Source: Apricaphanius iberus
Lineage: Eukaryota > Chordata > Actinopteri > Cyprinodontiformes > Aphaniidae
Length of the DNA: 64,000 bases
Direction: 5' to 3'
Assembly (NCBI GenBank): GCA_028564705.1
Contig: JAPXFQ010000338.1
Coordinates: 1,736,001-1,800,000 of the forward strand
Positions 52,752 to 62,380 of this stretch are shown one piece after another. Position 1 is the first letter of the stretch. Every line of letters begins with the position of its first letter. The translations under genes and the position numbers were made by a program. Under the pieces are notes generated by a model, which was not told the origin of the DNA, searched no databases, and saw only the letters and a list, made by a program, of their open reading frames with translations.

Positions 52752-53357
52752 GGGCGCTTTCACATGGTACGGGAGTCCGTACTCGGGTACGGTATTTGGT
52801 AAAAATCCACTTATTTCGTACCATGTGAACACAGACTGTACCGTGCCAGGATACGGCCAGAGAGACCTGCCTTGGAGGTAGTATCCGAGTCCAGGTACGG
52901 GCGGCCACGTATCATGTGAACACAACCCGTACTCTGGCCGCACTCAAGACAATAGACGCGCTCCATGCGGAAATGACGACACCGCCGGCCGAAATTACAG
53001 AATCACCTCGCGACCATACAAATACCAAAACAACGCGATTCAAGCATCCCACAGCAACACAGCAGATTACAAAACGGCGGGTTTACTACAACACTCACCC
53101 TGTAGATGGCTTCAGGTAGCAGCTGACCAGTAGACCAGTTTGTTTACATTCTAGCCTGTCGCTCGTTTTATGACGTCGGTACTTCTCACTCCCTTGTTTG
53201 TTGGAGAACTACAGACTTATTTGTATACCGCCACCTGCTGTTTATTTGTAGTAAAACACTGGATTCAAATACGGGCAGAGATCCGTGACATGTGAACAGA
53301 AAAAATTAGCATTTTCTCTGGCCGTTTTCTGGTACGGCCACACATGTGAAAACGGCC
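52752..53357. mobile_element. PIF/Harbinger-like short element, copy 1
   Basis: 606 bases between TAA target duplications (52749-52751 and 53358-53360). The ends are gggcgctttcacatgg and, inverted, ggccgttttcacatgtg. A three-base TWA duplication is the mark of PIF/Harbinger insertion. A 67-codon ORF inside (52916) is not recognised and probably incidental. Confidence 0.7.
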
Positions 53358-53392
53358 TAAGTGTGGAGGGCACTATAAACACTCCGTTCTTA

Positions 53393-53998
53393 GGGCGCTT
53401 TCACATGGTACGGGAGTCCGTACTCGGGTACGGTATTTGGTCAAAATCCACTTATTTCGTACCATGTGAACACAGACTGTACCGTGCCAGGATACGGCCA
53501 GAGAGACCTGCCTTGGAGGTAGTATCCGAGTCCAGGTACGGGCGGCCACGTATCATGTGAACACAACCCGTACTCTGGCCGTACTCAAGACAATAGACGC
53601 GCTCCACGCGGAAATGACGACACCGCCGGCCGAAATTACAGAATCACCTCGCGACCATACAAATACCAAAACAACGCGATTCAAGCATCCCACAGCAACA
53701 CAGCAGGTTACAAAACGGCGGGTTTACTACAACACTCACCCTGTAGATGGCTTCAGGTAGCAGCTGACCAGTAGACCAGTTTGTTTACATTCTAGCCTGT
53801 CGCTCGTTTTATGACGTCGGTACTTCTCACTCCCTTGTTTGTTGGAGAACTACAGACTTATTTGTATACCGCCACCTGCTGTTTATTTGTAGTAAAACAC
53901 TGGATTCAAATACGGGCAGAGATCCGTGACATGTGAACAGAAAAAATTAGCATTTTCTCTGGCCGTTTTCTGGTACAGCCACACATGTGAAAACGGCC
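53393..53998. mobile_element. PIF/Harbinger-like short element, copy 2
   Basis: The same 606-base element in the same orientation, between TTA duplications (53390-53392 and 53999-54001). I count about five substitutions from copy 1, no length change. Only about 30 bases separate the two insertions. Confidence 0.7.
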
Positions 53999-54359
53999 TT
54001 AGAGAAAAATCCTGTTATTTCCTAAATAGACAAAAAACATCTCAACCCCCCATAAGCAACTTTTTCAGAGCTTTCAGCCACATCTACCAGTCTGCTGCGT
54101 CAGGGCAGAGATTGCTCAGTTGTCATCATGATGGCTTAGTCATTTCTTAAAAGAATGTCCTATAATTTCACATCAGAGAGACGGCCAAATTTGTGTTTTT
54201 GTCTTTGCTCTCGTTATATGTCTGGTGGGGCTGAGCTGTCCTTGGGAAAAGTGATGCTATTTGTTTCCATGCATCACAAAGAAGTGGCCAAAATCTCAGT
54301 CTGATGACAGTGTTTGAAATGCTTTCTGCTGTTACCATAGAGACTTTAAATTACTCCAA

Positions 54360-56745
54360 GGCATGGTAACTTTATTTGTATAGCACACTTTCAACAAGGC
54401 AATTCTTTACTAGTTCTGTGAGAACAATGGTAAAGCAAAATACAACATAAGGGACACAAAACATATATTTAAAAACGTGATACTTCAGCTATTATTATTT
54501 ACCAAATAAAAGCCAGCTCTAAACAGATGGGTTGTTGTTTTTTTAGTTTTGTAAAGTAACTCAGTGTTTCAGTAGCTTTACAGTGGTCTGAAAATTTGAT
54601 TCAGATTAGGGAAGCATAGAAACAGAAAGCTGCTTCTCCATGTTTGCTTCTGATTCTAGGGATGATTAGAAGACTACAGTTGGAAGACCTGAGGGGTCTG
54701 AGGGTTGGTATAGTGACAACTTCAATATACTTTGGAGATAAGCCATTTAATGTATTAACTAGTACAAGTATTGTGAAGTCTATTCTCTGTGATGTGTGGG
54801 ACCAGTGTAAGGACTGTTGAACTGGGGTGATGTGTTCTACTTTCCTGGTTCTAGTGAGGAAACAAGCAGCAGCATTCTGGATCAGCTTAACCTGTCTAAT
54901 GGACTTTTTAGGTAGACCTGTGAGGAAACTATTGCAGTAATAAATACAACTAAAGATAAACTCACGGGTGAGTTGTTCAATATTAGTCCTCATCCTTAAA
55001 ATGTTTTTCAGGTAATAAAACGCTGGTCTTGTTATTGCATTTATGTGACCCTGGAGGTTCAGGCCTGAGTCCATTATTACACCTAGATTAAGGGCCTGAT
55101 GAGTAGATTCTAGTTATATTAACTGAAGTTGTGTGCTGACTCTTGATTGTTCCTCTTTTTGTCCAAAGATAATTACTTCCGTTTTGTTTCTGTTCAGTTG
55201 GAGAAAATTATGGGACATCCATCCACTGATCTGCTCAATGCATTCACTTAGGGTTTGGACTGGTTCATATTCACCTGGTGACATTGTAATGTAGAGCTCA
55301 GCCTCATCTGCATAGTGAAGGTAACTTATCTTATTGGTTGTTATAATCAACGACTGGGAGCATGTAGATATTAGAAGGGGACCAAGGATGGGTCCCCCGG
55401 GGACCCCATATGTGATTTATGTCTGTTCTGATGAGAAATTGCCTATCGACACACAGAATTGCCTGTTCTTAAGCTAAGACGCAAACCAGCCAAGTAGAGA
55501 GTCTGACCCAGCTCTCCTTTCGACATGATCAACAGTGTCAAATGCTGAACTGAGGTCCAACGTAACCAGCACTGTGGCTCTACCAGAGTCTGTATTTATG
55601 CAGATGTATTTGAAAACTTTGTCATGGGCAGTCTCACTGCTGTGGTGAGTGTGGTTAGCATAGAAACCAGACTGAAAAACATCAGTCGGTCACTGTTAGA
55701 AAGCTATTGAACTGTTGAAACACAATTTTTTTTAAATAATCTTGCTGATGAATGGGAGATTAGAGTTTGGCCTGTAGTTCTGCATTAATGTGTTGTCCAG
55801 GTTGTTGTTCTTTAGTAGTGGTTTAATAACTGCTGTTTTAAAGCCTGGGGGAAGACACCTGACAGGAGGGATGAGTTTACTATTTGAATCAGATCCAACC
55901 CAATGACAGGGAAACATTTCTTAAGAAAAACTTTAGGTAAGATATCAAGGCAACAACAGAAGGACCTAAATTAATTAATGTTTTCATCAAGGTTTGATAT
56001 AAGGTTTTGAATTCAGACCTTTTCTCTACATTGGTGTTAAGTTGGGATGACATTGGTAATGGGCTTAGTACTGAAGTACAGACTTATCTAAATGTCAGAA
56101 TCTTTTCTGTAAAAAACTGGCAAATTAAATGCAGGGCCTAGTGGAATTCAGTTCAGGGGCTGGTGTCACTAGAGGATCAGTAAGTCTCAACTGTTGCATA
56201 TAACGTTGACACTTTATTAGTGTTTCTGATAATTTCAGAGAAGAATGATTACCTTGCATTTTTAAAAGTTAAATAATATCTTTTCAGGCTGTCTGTGTAG
56301 ATCTGATAGTGAACCTGGAGTCGACTTTTCTGCCATTTTCACTCGGCTCGTTGACGCTCCCTTTTTCACAACATACCAGTGGATCACTAGTCCAAAGAGA
56401 TTTCTTTCTACGCGAGATTAACTTTAGTTGGAGCAATAGTATCAATTTTTTTCTGAAATTTTAGAGAGACATTCATCGACTAACTTGTTTACTGAGTTTG
56501 AGGACAAAGGGGATGAGGGTGAGATGTGAGAGTAAATTTGTTTTGTAAAAAAAGTTTTAACTCAACTGTACCTGAGAAAATGCTTTTATACAGTAATCTC
56601 ACTGTGGCTGGTTAGTTTAGTAGGGATTGTATTTTCAAAAAAAAAATGCTGAAATGGTCAGATAACACCAAGATTACACCAATTACCCAGATGTTGGATA
56701 TATTTAGACCTTTTCTAAGTGCAGTGTGTGTCCTCAATAAGCCAT
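54360..56745 (-). mobile_element. L2-type LINE, decayed reverse transcriptase
   Basis: Read on the minus strand. Near 55880 PPGFKTAVIKPLLKNNNLDN and YRPNSNLPFISKII are the start of the polymerase domain. Near 55330 [11 protein letters not shown] is the active-site region, with YADE where YADD is expected. Near 54850-54950 CNSFLTGLPKKSIRQVKLIQ and NAAACFLTRTRK match L2 C-terminal blocks. The 3' end gtgctatacaaataaa lies near 54390. Frames are broken, so it is dead. The 5' limit is uncertain. Confidence 0.8.
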
Positions 56746-56757
56746 TTTGGTATTGTG

Positions 56758-57155
56758 ATGCGTGCAATGCCTTCTGGGGTTTTGGACTCCAAGAAGGCAG
56801 AAGCAAACATACATTTAGATAGCAAAAGCAGCTACATTGATTATTTTGAACAGTGGAAAGTCGACAAACTTAAAACATATATTTGTCACAGAGTGCATAA
56901 GAAAGAACTATGTGTCCCAGCGAGTGCAGCTATAGTGCAGAAACTACTGATTGTTTTAACGAAAGAAGAGGAAAGTGGCGTATCTCAGGCTGATTATACC
57001 GGGCTTGTTGATATTCCATGGAGTGACAATCCTGGACCCACAAACGCTGTTAGATGGCTTGGAAGAAGGGAATGTTGTCATGCAAAAGTGGCCTCAGCTA
57101 CTTTTCATCCCAGAGCTCATGGAGTCAAGATGTGCTGTATAATCCAATTGCAGGT
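56758..57155 (+). CDS. Unidentified ORF, possible exon of a mobile-element or host gene
   Basis: 132 codons open from ATG at 56758 (MRAMPSGVLDSKKAEANIHL) to a donor-like CAGgtattt at 57155/57156; the frame stops soon after. The composition is protein-like: YFEQWKVDKLKTYICHRVHK, then DYTGLVDIPWSDN. The first part resembles a SAP-type helix pair seen at the front of some fish SWIM/YqaJ-type proteins, but the match is weak. No following exon was found. It could be an old exon fragment carried by a repeat. Confidence 0.25.
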
Positions 57156-57450
57156 ATTTCTTGCTTGTTAAATATAGGCGCTATGGTTAGCAGTTAGCAC
57201 ATAGCTTATTAACTTCCGTCGTGCTTTTAAACTCTTACAGTTTGTATTTTTGAATGGGATTTTTACTTGTTAGAAGCAGTAGGAGCCCAGATAAGGCTGA
57301 GATGCTCTAAAACATTCATCCTTGACATTGACTTCCAGCAGTAGACTATGCGAAGCCTGCATGCTAATGACTATGCTACCAAAACTAAAACTGTTAGATC
57401 TATATGATCAACAGAAATATTGAACAATTAACATGTTTAATCATACATTT

Positions 57451-57545
57451 CCATCCATCCATCCATTTTCTGAACCGCTTAATCCTCAAGGGGTCGCAGG
57501 GGGGCTGGTGCCTATCTCCAGCTGTCAATGGGCGAGATCCTTCTT
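57451..57545. repeat. Fragment of a common fish dispersed repeat
   Basis: ccatccatccatccattttc, then gaaccgcttaatcc and ggggtcgcagggggg...cagctgtcaatgggcgag follow the widely dispersed 'CATCCATCCATC...CCGCTTATCC...GGGGTCGC' repeat of teleosts. Confidence 0.65.
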
Positions 57546-57776
57546 TTCTGTATGTAATGTATATAGAATAAATAAATGATGTTTTATTACAAGGGTCTGT
57601 ATCATTCATAGACTGGTGCGTTTTGCATTCTCCACCGTTCAATATGGTAACTGTCGTTTCCTGGCCTCAGGCAGAGCCGGGACCGCTAAAGCAGGGAATC
57701 GGAGGGATCTGTAAACACCGGCCCTTCGCTGCATCGGCAAGCCCTTTTTGAGGAGCCCCCGGTGTCCCGCGTCTGT

Positions 57777-57795
57777 CCAATCTTTGCCCTATAAA
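57777..57795 (+). promoter_or_regulatory. CCAAT box followed by TATAAA
   Basis: CCAAT (57777-57781) is followed by TATAAA (57790-57795), the compact arrangement found in replication-dependent histone promoters. About 190 bases downstream lies a histone-type 3' stem-loop, too close for an intact histone gene. Confidence 0.35.
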
Positions 57796-57985
57796 GCTGA
57801 GCGGCTGTCCATCTGTCTGCGGTTAGTAAAAGTTTTTAATATAATATGTTAACGGCGCGGGACGTACTGTGGTGAAGCTACTGCCAGGCCTGGGTCGTGT
57901 TTACTCCTCCAGAGAAGCTGTCCGGGTGAGAAAGCTGTTCATGGCTCACTTTGCGGCGGAGAGAGCGTCCATCTGCAGCGACAAC

Positions 57986-58026
57986 GGCTCTTTTAAGAGC
58001 CATCAACAAACATCTTAAGAGCTGTC
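57986..58026 (+). promoter_or_regulatory. Histone-type 3' stem-loop and downstream element
   Basis: GGCTCT-TTTA-AGAGCC (57986-58001) is the 16-base stem-loop of replication-dependent histone mRNAs: 6-bp stem and UUUA loop, preceded by an A/C-rich flank (acaac) and followed by atcaacaaa. At 58017-58026 aagagctgtc resembles the U7-binding histone downstream element. No intact histone ORF precedes it; gcggagagagcg at 57955-57966 faintly recalls the last codons of histone H3 (GERA). Confidence 0.6.
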
Positions 58027-58177
58027 TTTTCTAAATAGTTTGACCCCTTTAAAATGTTTTTTTCTATATTCATGTCCGTGTATAGAAAACAGCTGGTGTC
58101 ATGTAGCCCAGGGTGATTAGCCACAAGTTTATCAATATATCCTCTGTAAAGCTGCTGCTCTGATTCATCAGACAATT

Positions 58178-60236
58178 AGCGTCTCTTCACTAGTACCCTT
58201 TAACGAGCCATACTGTACCGTAACGCAACCCAACACGGCTCGACTCGTCAAGTGTTGCTTCACAGTTGCAACAAACCAGAGCATCTGAATTGAGCGGGTG
58301 CGTCATATGGTGGGCGGCCCCAGAGTACGTAGCGGGAAGTAAACAAAGGCTCGGAGAGGAAGAAGAACAATGGCAACCTCACTAGCGATTCTGAGCTTTT
58401 TGCTCAGTCTGTGGATGTCTGTAGTCCCACGTCGAAGAGAAAGCCTCTCTCATCGAAGAATAAAGACCCACGGAGAAGCTGCACACTGCAAGGAAAAACA
58501 CGGTAAAGTAGTACAAAGGAGTGTGAGAATCTCTGCAGGAGAATGACGCGACAAGACCCCGGCAGCTTGTGTGTGTAAGCCGATGCAAATAATACCCCCG
58601 TGTGGTGGGCTATAAATATGCTCTGCGCATGTATCTATTCACTAAAGCCCAGCGTAAAATCCTATGTTAACAAGTTAGCTTTAGTAATAAGTATTCTATG
58701 TGCGTGTTTCAGATGACTGCTCTGTGAAGTCGTCGCAGCCGACCGTCGGTTTGGTCATTTAACTGGGCCTTGCAGTGATGAAATGTTCTTCTGGGTTTCA
58801 ATGAAGCTCAGTGGCTGCAGAACTTCAGAATACAGGAACAAATTAATCTACATGTGCAACAAACTACGTCCAGCGCTGGAGCGCCACGGCTTTTCGCCTC
58901 TGTGTCCCCTTAAAGAAAGGAGTTGCTACGAATTCTATGAATTACAAACCACAACTGTATGTTTTGTAATAAAGATGTGTGCTTTGAAAATGTTTTCAGT
59001 GTTTTTAAATCATCACCACTACAATGTGTTTTACAGATATCCCATCTTTAAGCAGGCTTAGGCTTTTCATCAGCTTTCAGATGTATGCAATTTACTTATT
59101 TAGCATCACACGACTTTTTTACTTATAACAGCCAGAGCAAATGTTGCTCCAATTTTTAAAATGTTTCTGAACCCTGATGCCAGACATAATAGGGTAAAAT
59201 GATTCTACCAACCAGCGTGTAATGAAACTGCAAATGATAATACAAGCGTATAGCTTGGACATTTTTATTGGACAGGTATAGAAAAAGTTCAGAAACAAAA
59301 GTCCAGTTGAACATGTCTGTGGGTCATGGTTTAGTCTGCAGCATCCCAGGAAGGTTTGATTGAAGGCAGATTGAAAGCATCGGGTCATCTCCATCCTCCG
59401 TAAGCCGGTTTCCTGCTTCTGCTCCATCAGAAGAAGGTGTTGATGCCGCTGCAACGGATCACAGATATTTTATTAAAGTACTATGCTTACAGTGCATTAA
59501 AACATACACTAAGAATTAAAATTAAGGAATAGAAACAAATGTCTCACTGTGCTGCAGAAAACGTAAGTAGGTCATTCATATTTACAAAAACAAAAAACGG
59601 CATCAGAACTAATTTGGATAACTGATAATAAAAAGAACTGTCATACTGAAGATAATATGCAGCTGAATAGGTTAATATTGTGAATAAAATATACAAGCGG
59701 CATGAAATTTGCTTCTTACCGAGAGTATGAGACAGTGAGTTTAGGACTTCGGCGTTCTCCGTTTCTCTGCTTCGGCCTGCCGGTGAGAGCCATCGGCTAT
59801 GAACCACGATCAGCTCCTCCTTGATAACCCTCTCACAGCGAGCAGCTCCATCCAGCTCACAATGAATCTCCTCTTCAGCCAACAAACTCAGAAATGCTGA
59901 AACTCTGTTTGGATCACAGCACTGGTTTTTAACGTTGTCATTGTTGTTCAGCAAACACTAAACACATCCACTCCGCTGTAGCGAGGTTTCAAAATGGAGC
60001 TGTCAAGTTACTCTCCAGTGACTCCGCCCTCCAGCCAATCAGCGACCGACAGCCGTCTGACGTCGCTTTTCAGTACCAGTTCAGCACGGATTGAACCTCA
60101 GTTGAGGTGGTACGAAAAACAGTATCGGCTCGGAACGGCTCAGCCAGACTTCTGCTAGTGGAGAGTAAAAGGTACTGAGGCAGAGTCGAGTCGATCCGAG
60201 TCGAGTCTAATCGTACCGGTGGAGAGACGGCTAATG
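58178..60236 (-). mobile_element. DNA transposon with inverted ends and decayed trihelix-like exon
   Basis: The left end attagcgtctcttcactagt and the inverted right end attagccgtctctccaccgg match closely; both continue with GTAC and GGCTCGACTCG-type sequence. On the minus strand (59954 down to about 59860) the sequence reads SAFLSLLAEEEIHCELDGAA followed by RCERVIKE, like the Myb/trihelix DNA-binding protein that accompanies some transposons (AEEEIQ.ELDGA.RNE.VF). No transposase was recognised. The superfamily is uncertain. Confidence 0.6.
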
Positions 60237-60369
60237 ACATTACAGTAGGCTTACTGTAGCATCTTCGGTGCACTGGACTTTTTTTTCCCCAAGAAGTCAT
60301 TGCGCAATTGGGAAAAATAACTAGGTATGTACTAATTTCCACCGGTGATAGCTGATTGCTGTTGACGAC

Positions 60370-60625
60370 GTTCTGCTTTTGTGCTCGGGGAGTGGGGGAG
60401 GGAGGGCTTTGGAGAGACGGGGCGTTGCAGGGAGTTGTGGGCGTAGCTAGGAGGACTCAGGTGTTCCGAGCTAAACATGGCGGCTCCGAGAGTTTTAAAA
60501 GATTACACAAACATACATAAAGTAACCTAAAAAACACTTTAGGCATGATTTCAAGGAGGGAATGAAATAAGAATGTGAGGAAAATCTGTGAAAAGCGGAT
60601 TTTACATGCCATCCCCCTTTAAGTT
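60370..60625 (-). mobile_element. Non-autonomous DNA transposon fragment
   Basis: Read on the minus strand it begins aaagggggatggcatgtaaa, then aaaatccgcttttcacagat, and later cggagccgccatgtttagct and cgccccgtctctccaaagcc. Such wording recurs in a widespread fish MITE. The apparent start codon atggcggctcc at 60477 belongs to this repeat. Confidence 0.45.
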
Positions 60626-62363
60626 TTGGTGGGTGGTATATAGTTAAAAATAAAGCACCCATGAGTTGGTAAAGGAGGTTTGTGTAGAACTGTGTGTACT
60701 TTCAAGAGAAACATAATTGAATGTTCAATATTTATGCAATGTTATAAATGCTGACATCTAGTTAGAAACCTTTGACTTTCCAGCTGGAAATCTGACCTTA
60801 TGTGACCTTTGTGTTAATTTTGTCAACTAATCCACCATGCTCGGTGAAATAGCTAATTACTATTAGCATGTGCAAGATAATAATACAATCGTCTCAAACA
60901 ACATTGTGTTAGCTTAAGGAGGGTTGTATAGTACAGTTCATAAAAGATATAAGATAAAAATCAGCGAAAGTCATTCATGATTTTATGGATTTTGTCGCAG
61001 GTAGTCATTTCTGAGTTTCTGATAACTTTTATAACTTTAATCTGAGAATTGAATCCATACCTAACTTGTATCGTTTGGCCACTCCCAGGGAAGTCTGACC
61101 TTTTTTAATTCCTTTGTTTGTATTAAATACCCAATCTAACCAAGTCTAGGTCATATTGTGCTACCTGTTGTTTGTCTGGTGCAGTTGTTTTAAAATAAAT
61201 TTGCTCTGAATACCTTTTCTAGTGTTTGCCTTGCAGAGCAGCAGGGTTTGATTAGTGCTAAATGCACCATGTTTTGCAGACAGTCTGGAAAGGAAAAAAC
61301 ATCTAAGAGACAATGAAGAACAGTTTTTATTCATAAGTGCATGAAAGCTTAGTTTGCTGCTCACCTTTGGCGGGATCTTAAGGAATGAGTCACTGAAATA
61401 TTTGATGATACTTTCAGCTCTGGTATTTCGCAGTAGAATCACCATTATTTAAACATGATAAAAACCAAGCGACCTAAGTATTTAGTTTCATTGAATAACT
61501 AAAATTTACTGTAGCAAAATATTTAATGTATTTTGAGTTCAGTACTCCATCCTCTCATAATCTTTGCTGCCCTCGGTGCTGCAAATCCCCCGTCTCCCTT
61601 TTAGCACAATTTCAAATATCCATGCAGACTGATAGGGTAGGGCCAGAGCTTAATCTGTGAGGAGCTGCATACATATGTCTTGGTTTGTGTCTGTATCTGT
61701 ATCATACATGTATAATCCATATGAACAAGGACTTTGCTTAAAGTAAATGAATCTAAGTGTTGGATTGGTTTCTCTGAGCGTGCAGTAGCAGAGGCCTGCC
61801 GACTGCAATGAATCATATCTGAGGACATGAGAACACAAGCAGAACATTAAGCTGGATTTAAGTGACAGCTTTTGTTTACACTTAAATGCTTCCATAGACC
61901 GCACAGCATTCTGTACGTTGGAATCACATTTCAAATTCGATTGTGTGCCCGGCTCAGAGCTGCACTGCAGAAATTCACACCTCTAATGGTGTTGCTTCTC
62001 TTTTGTGTCGGCGCACTGCTGTTATCTCTGCTGTGCAGAGCTCAGCTTAGTTTTGGTGCTAATAATATTCAGTTCATGACAGCTAATAGTGGGCCCACAT
62101 GAAGCTCATTTGCAGCAGAGTAAATTGTTTTGACTGCAAGTTCTCTCTGTTTGTGGGGCTGCATTGTGTCGGGCAGAATTCTGGCTTTGGCATTTTTCAA
62201 AATGTTGTTTTGGATACCACACAAGCAACTGCCATCACTGTGGCCAGAGAAACAAAACCTTATGCATTCTGTTTTATACCTCTGCAGTAGTTTTAATTAC
62301 CCCCTTTCTGAATATCTGTATTTAAGGTGTAAAAAAACAGAAATAGCATCATTAGGGGGCAAA
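60626..62363. other. Intergenic / 5' region of the LARP6-like gene
   Basis: No recognised repeat and no supported ORF. An untranslated first exon or promoter may lie here; no TATA box stands out near the gene. Confidence 0.35.
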
Positions 62364-62380
62364 ATGATTCATCTAAATAG
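62364..62380 (+). CDS. LARP6-like first coding exon (17 coding bases)
   Basis: ATG ATT CAT CTA AAT AG precedes a strong donor gtaagg at 62381 and leaves in phase 2. The next acceptor (ttgtag, exon from 62457) enters in phase 2, so AG|A makes one Arg codon. The ATG has A at -3 (ggcaaaATG). The frame remains open upstream, so a longer first exon is possible. The intron would be 76 bases, short but normal for fish. Confidence 0.55.

Noticed and set aside
52916..53119. 67-codon ORF repeated at 53557
   Set aside because: It is inside both copies of the non-autonomous element, shows no recognised domain, and is kept only because the copies are nearly identical.
57952..57970. Histone H3 C-terminal coding remnant (GERA-like codons)
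   Set aside because: The match is about a dozen bases and the preceding sequence does not follow H3, so it is mentioned with the stem-loop but not called a pseudogene.
60477..60520. ATGGCGGCTCC start-like sequence with a GC-rich upstream stretch, possible first exon of the LARP6-like gene
   Set aside because: The surrounding sequence matches a common fish non-autonomous transposon, and the frame leads to a donor whose phase was not needed; the start at 62364 fits the phase and distance.
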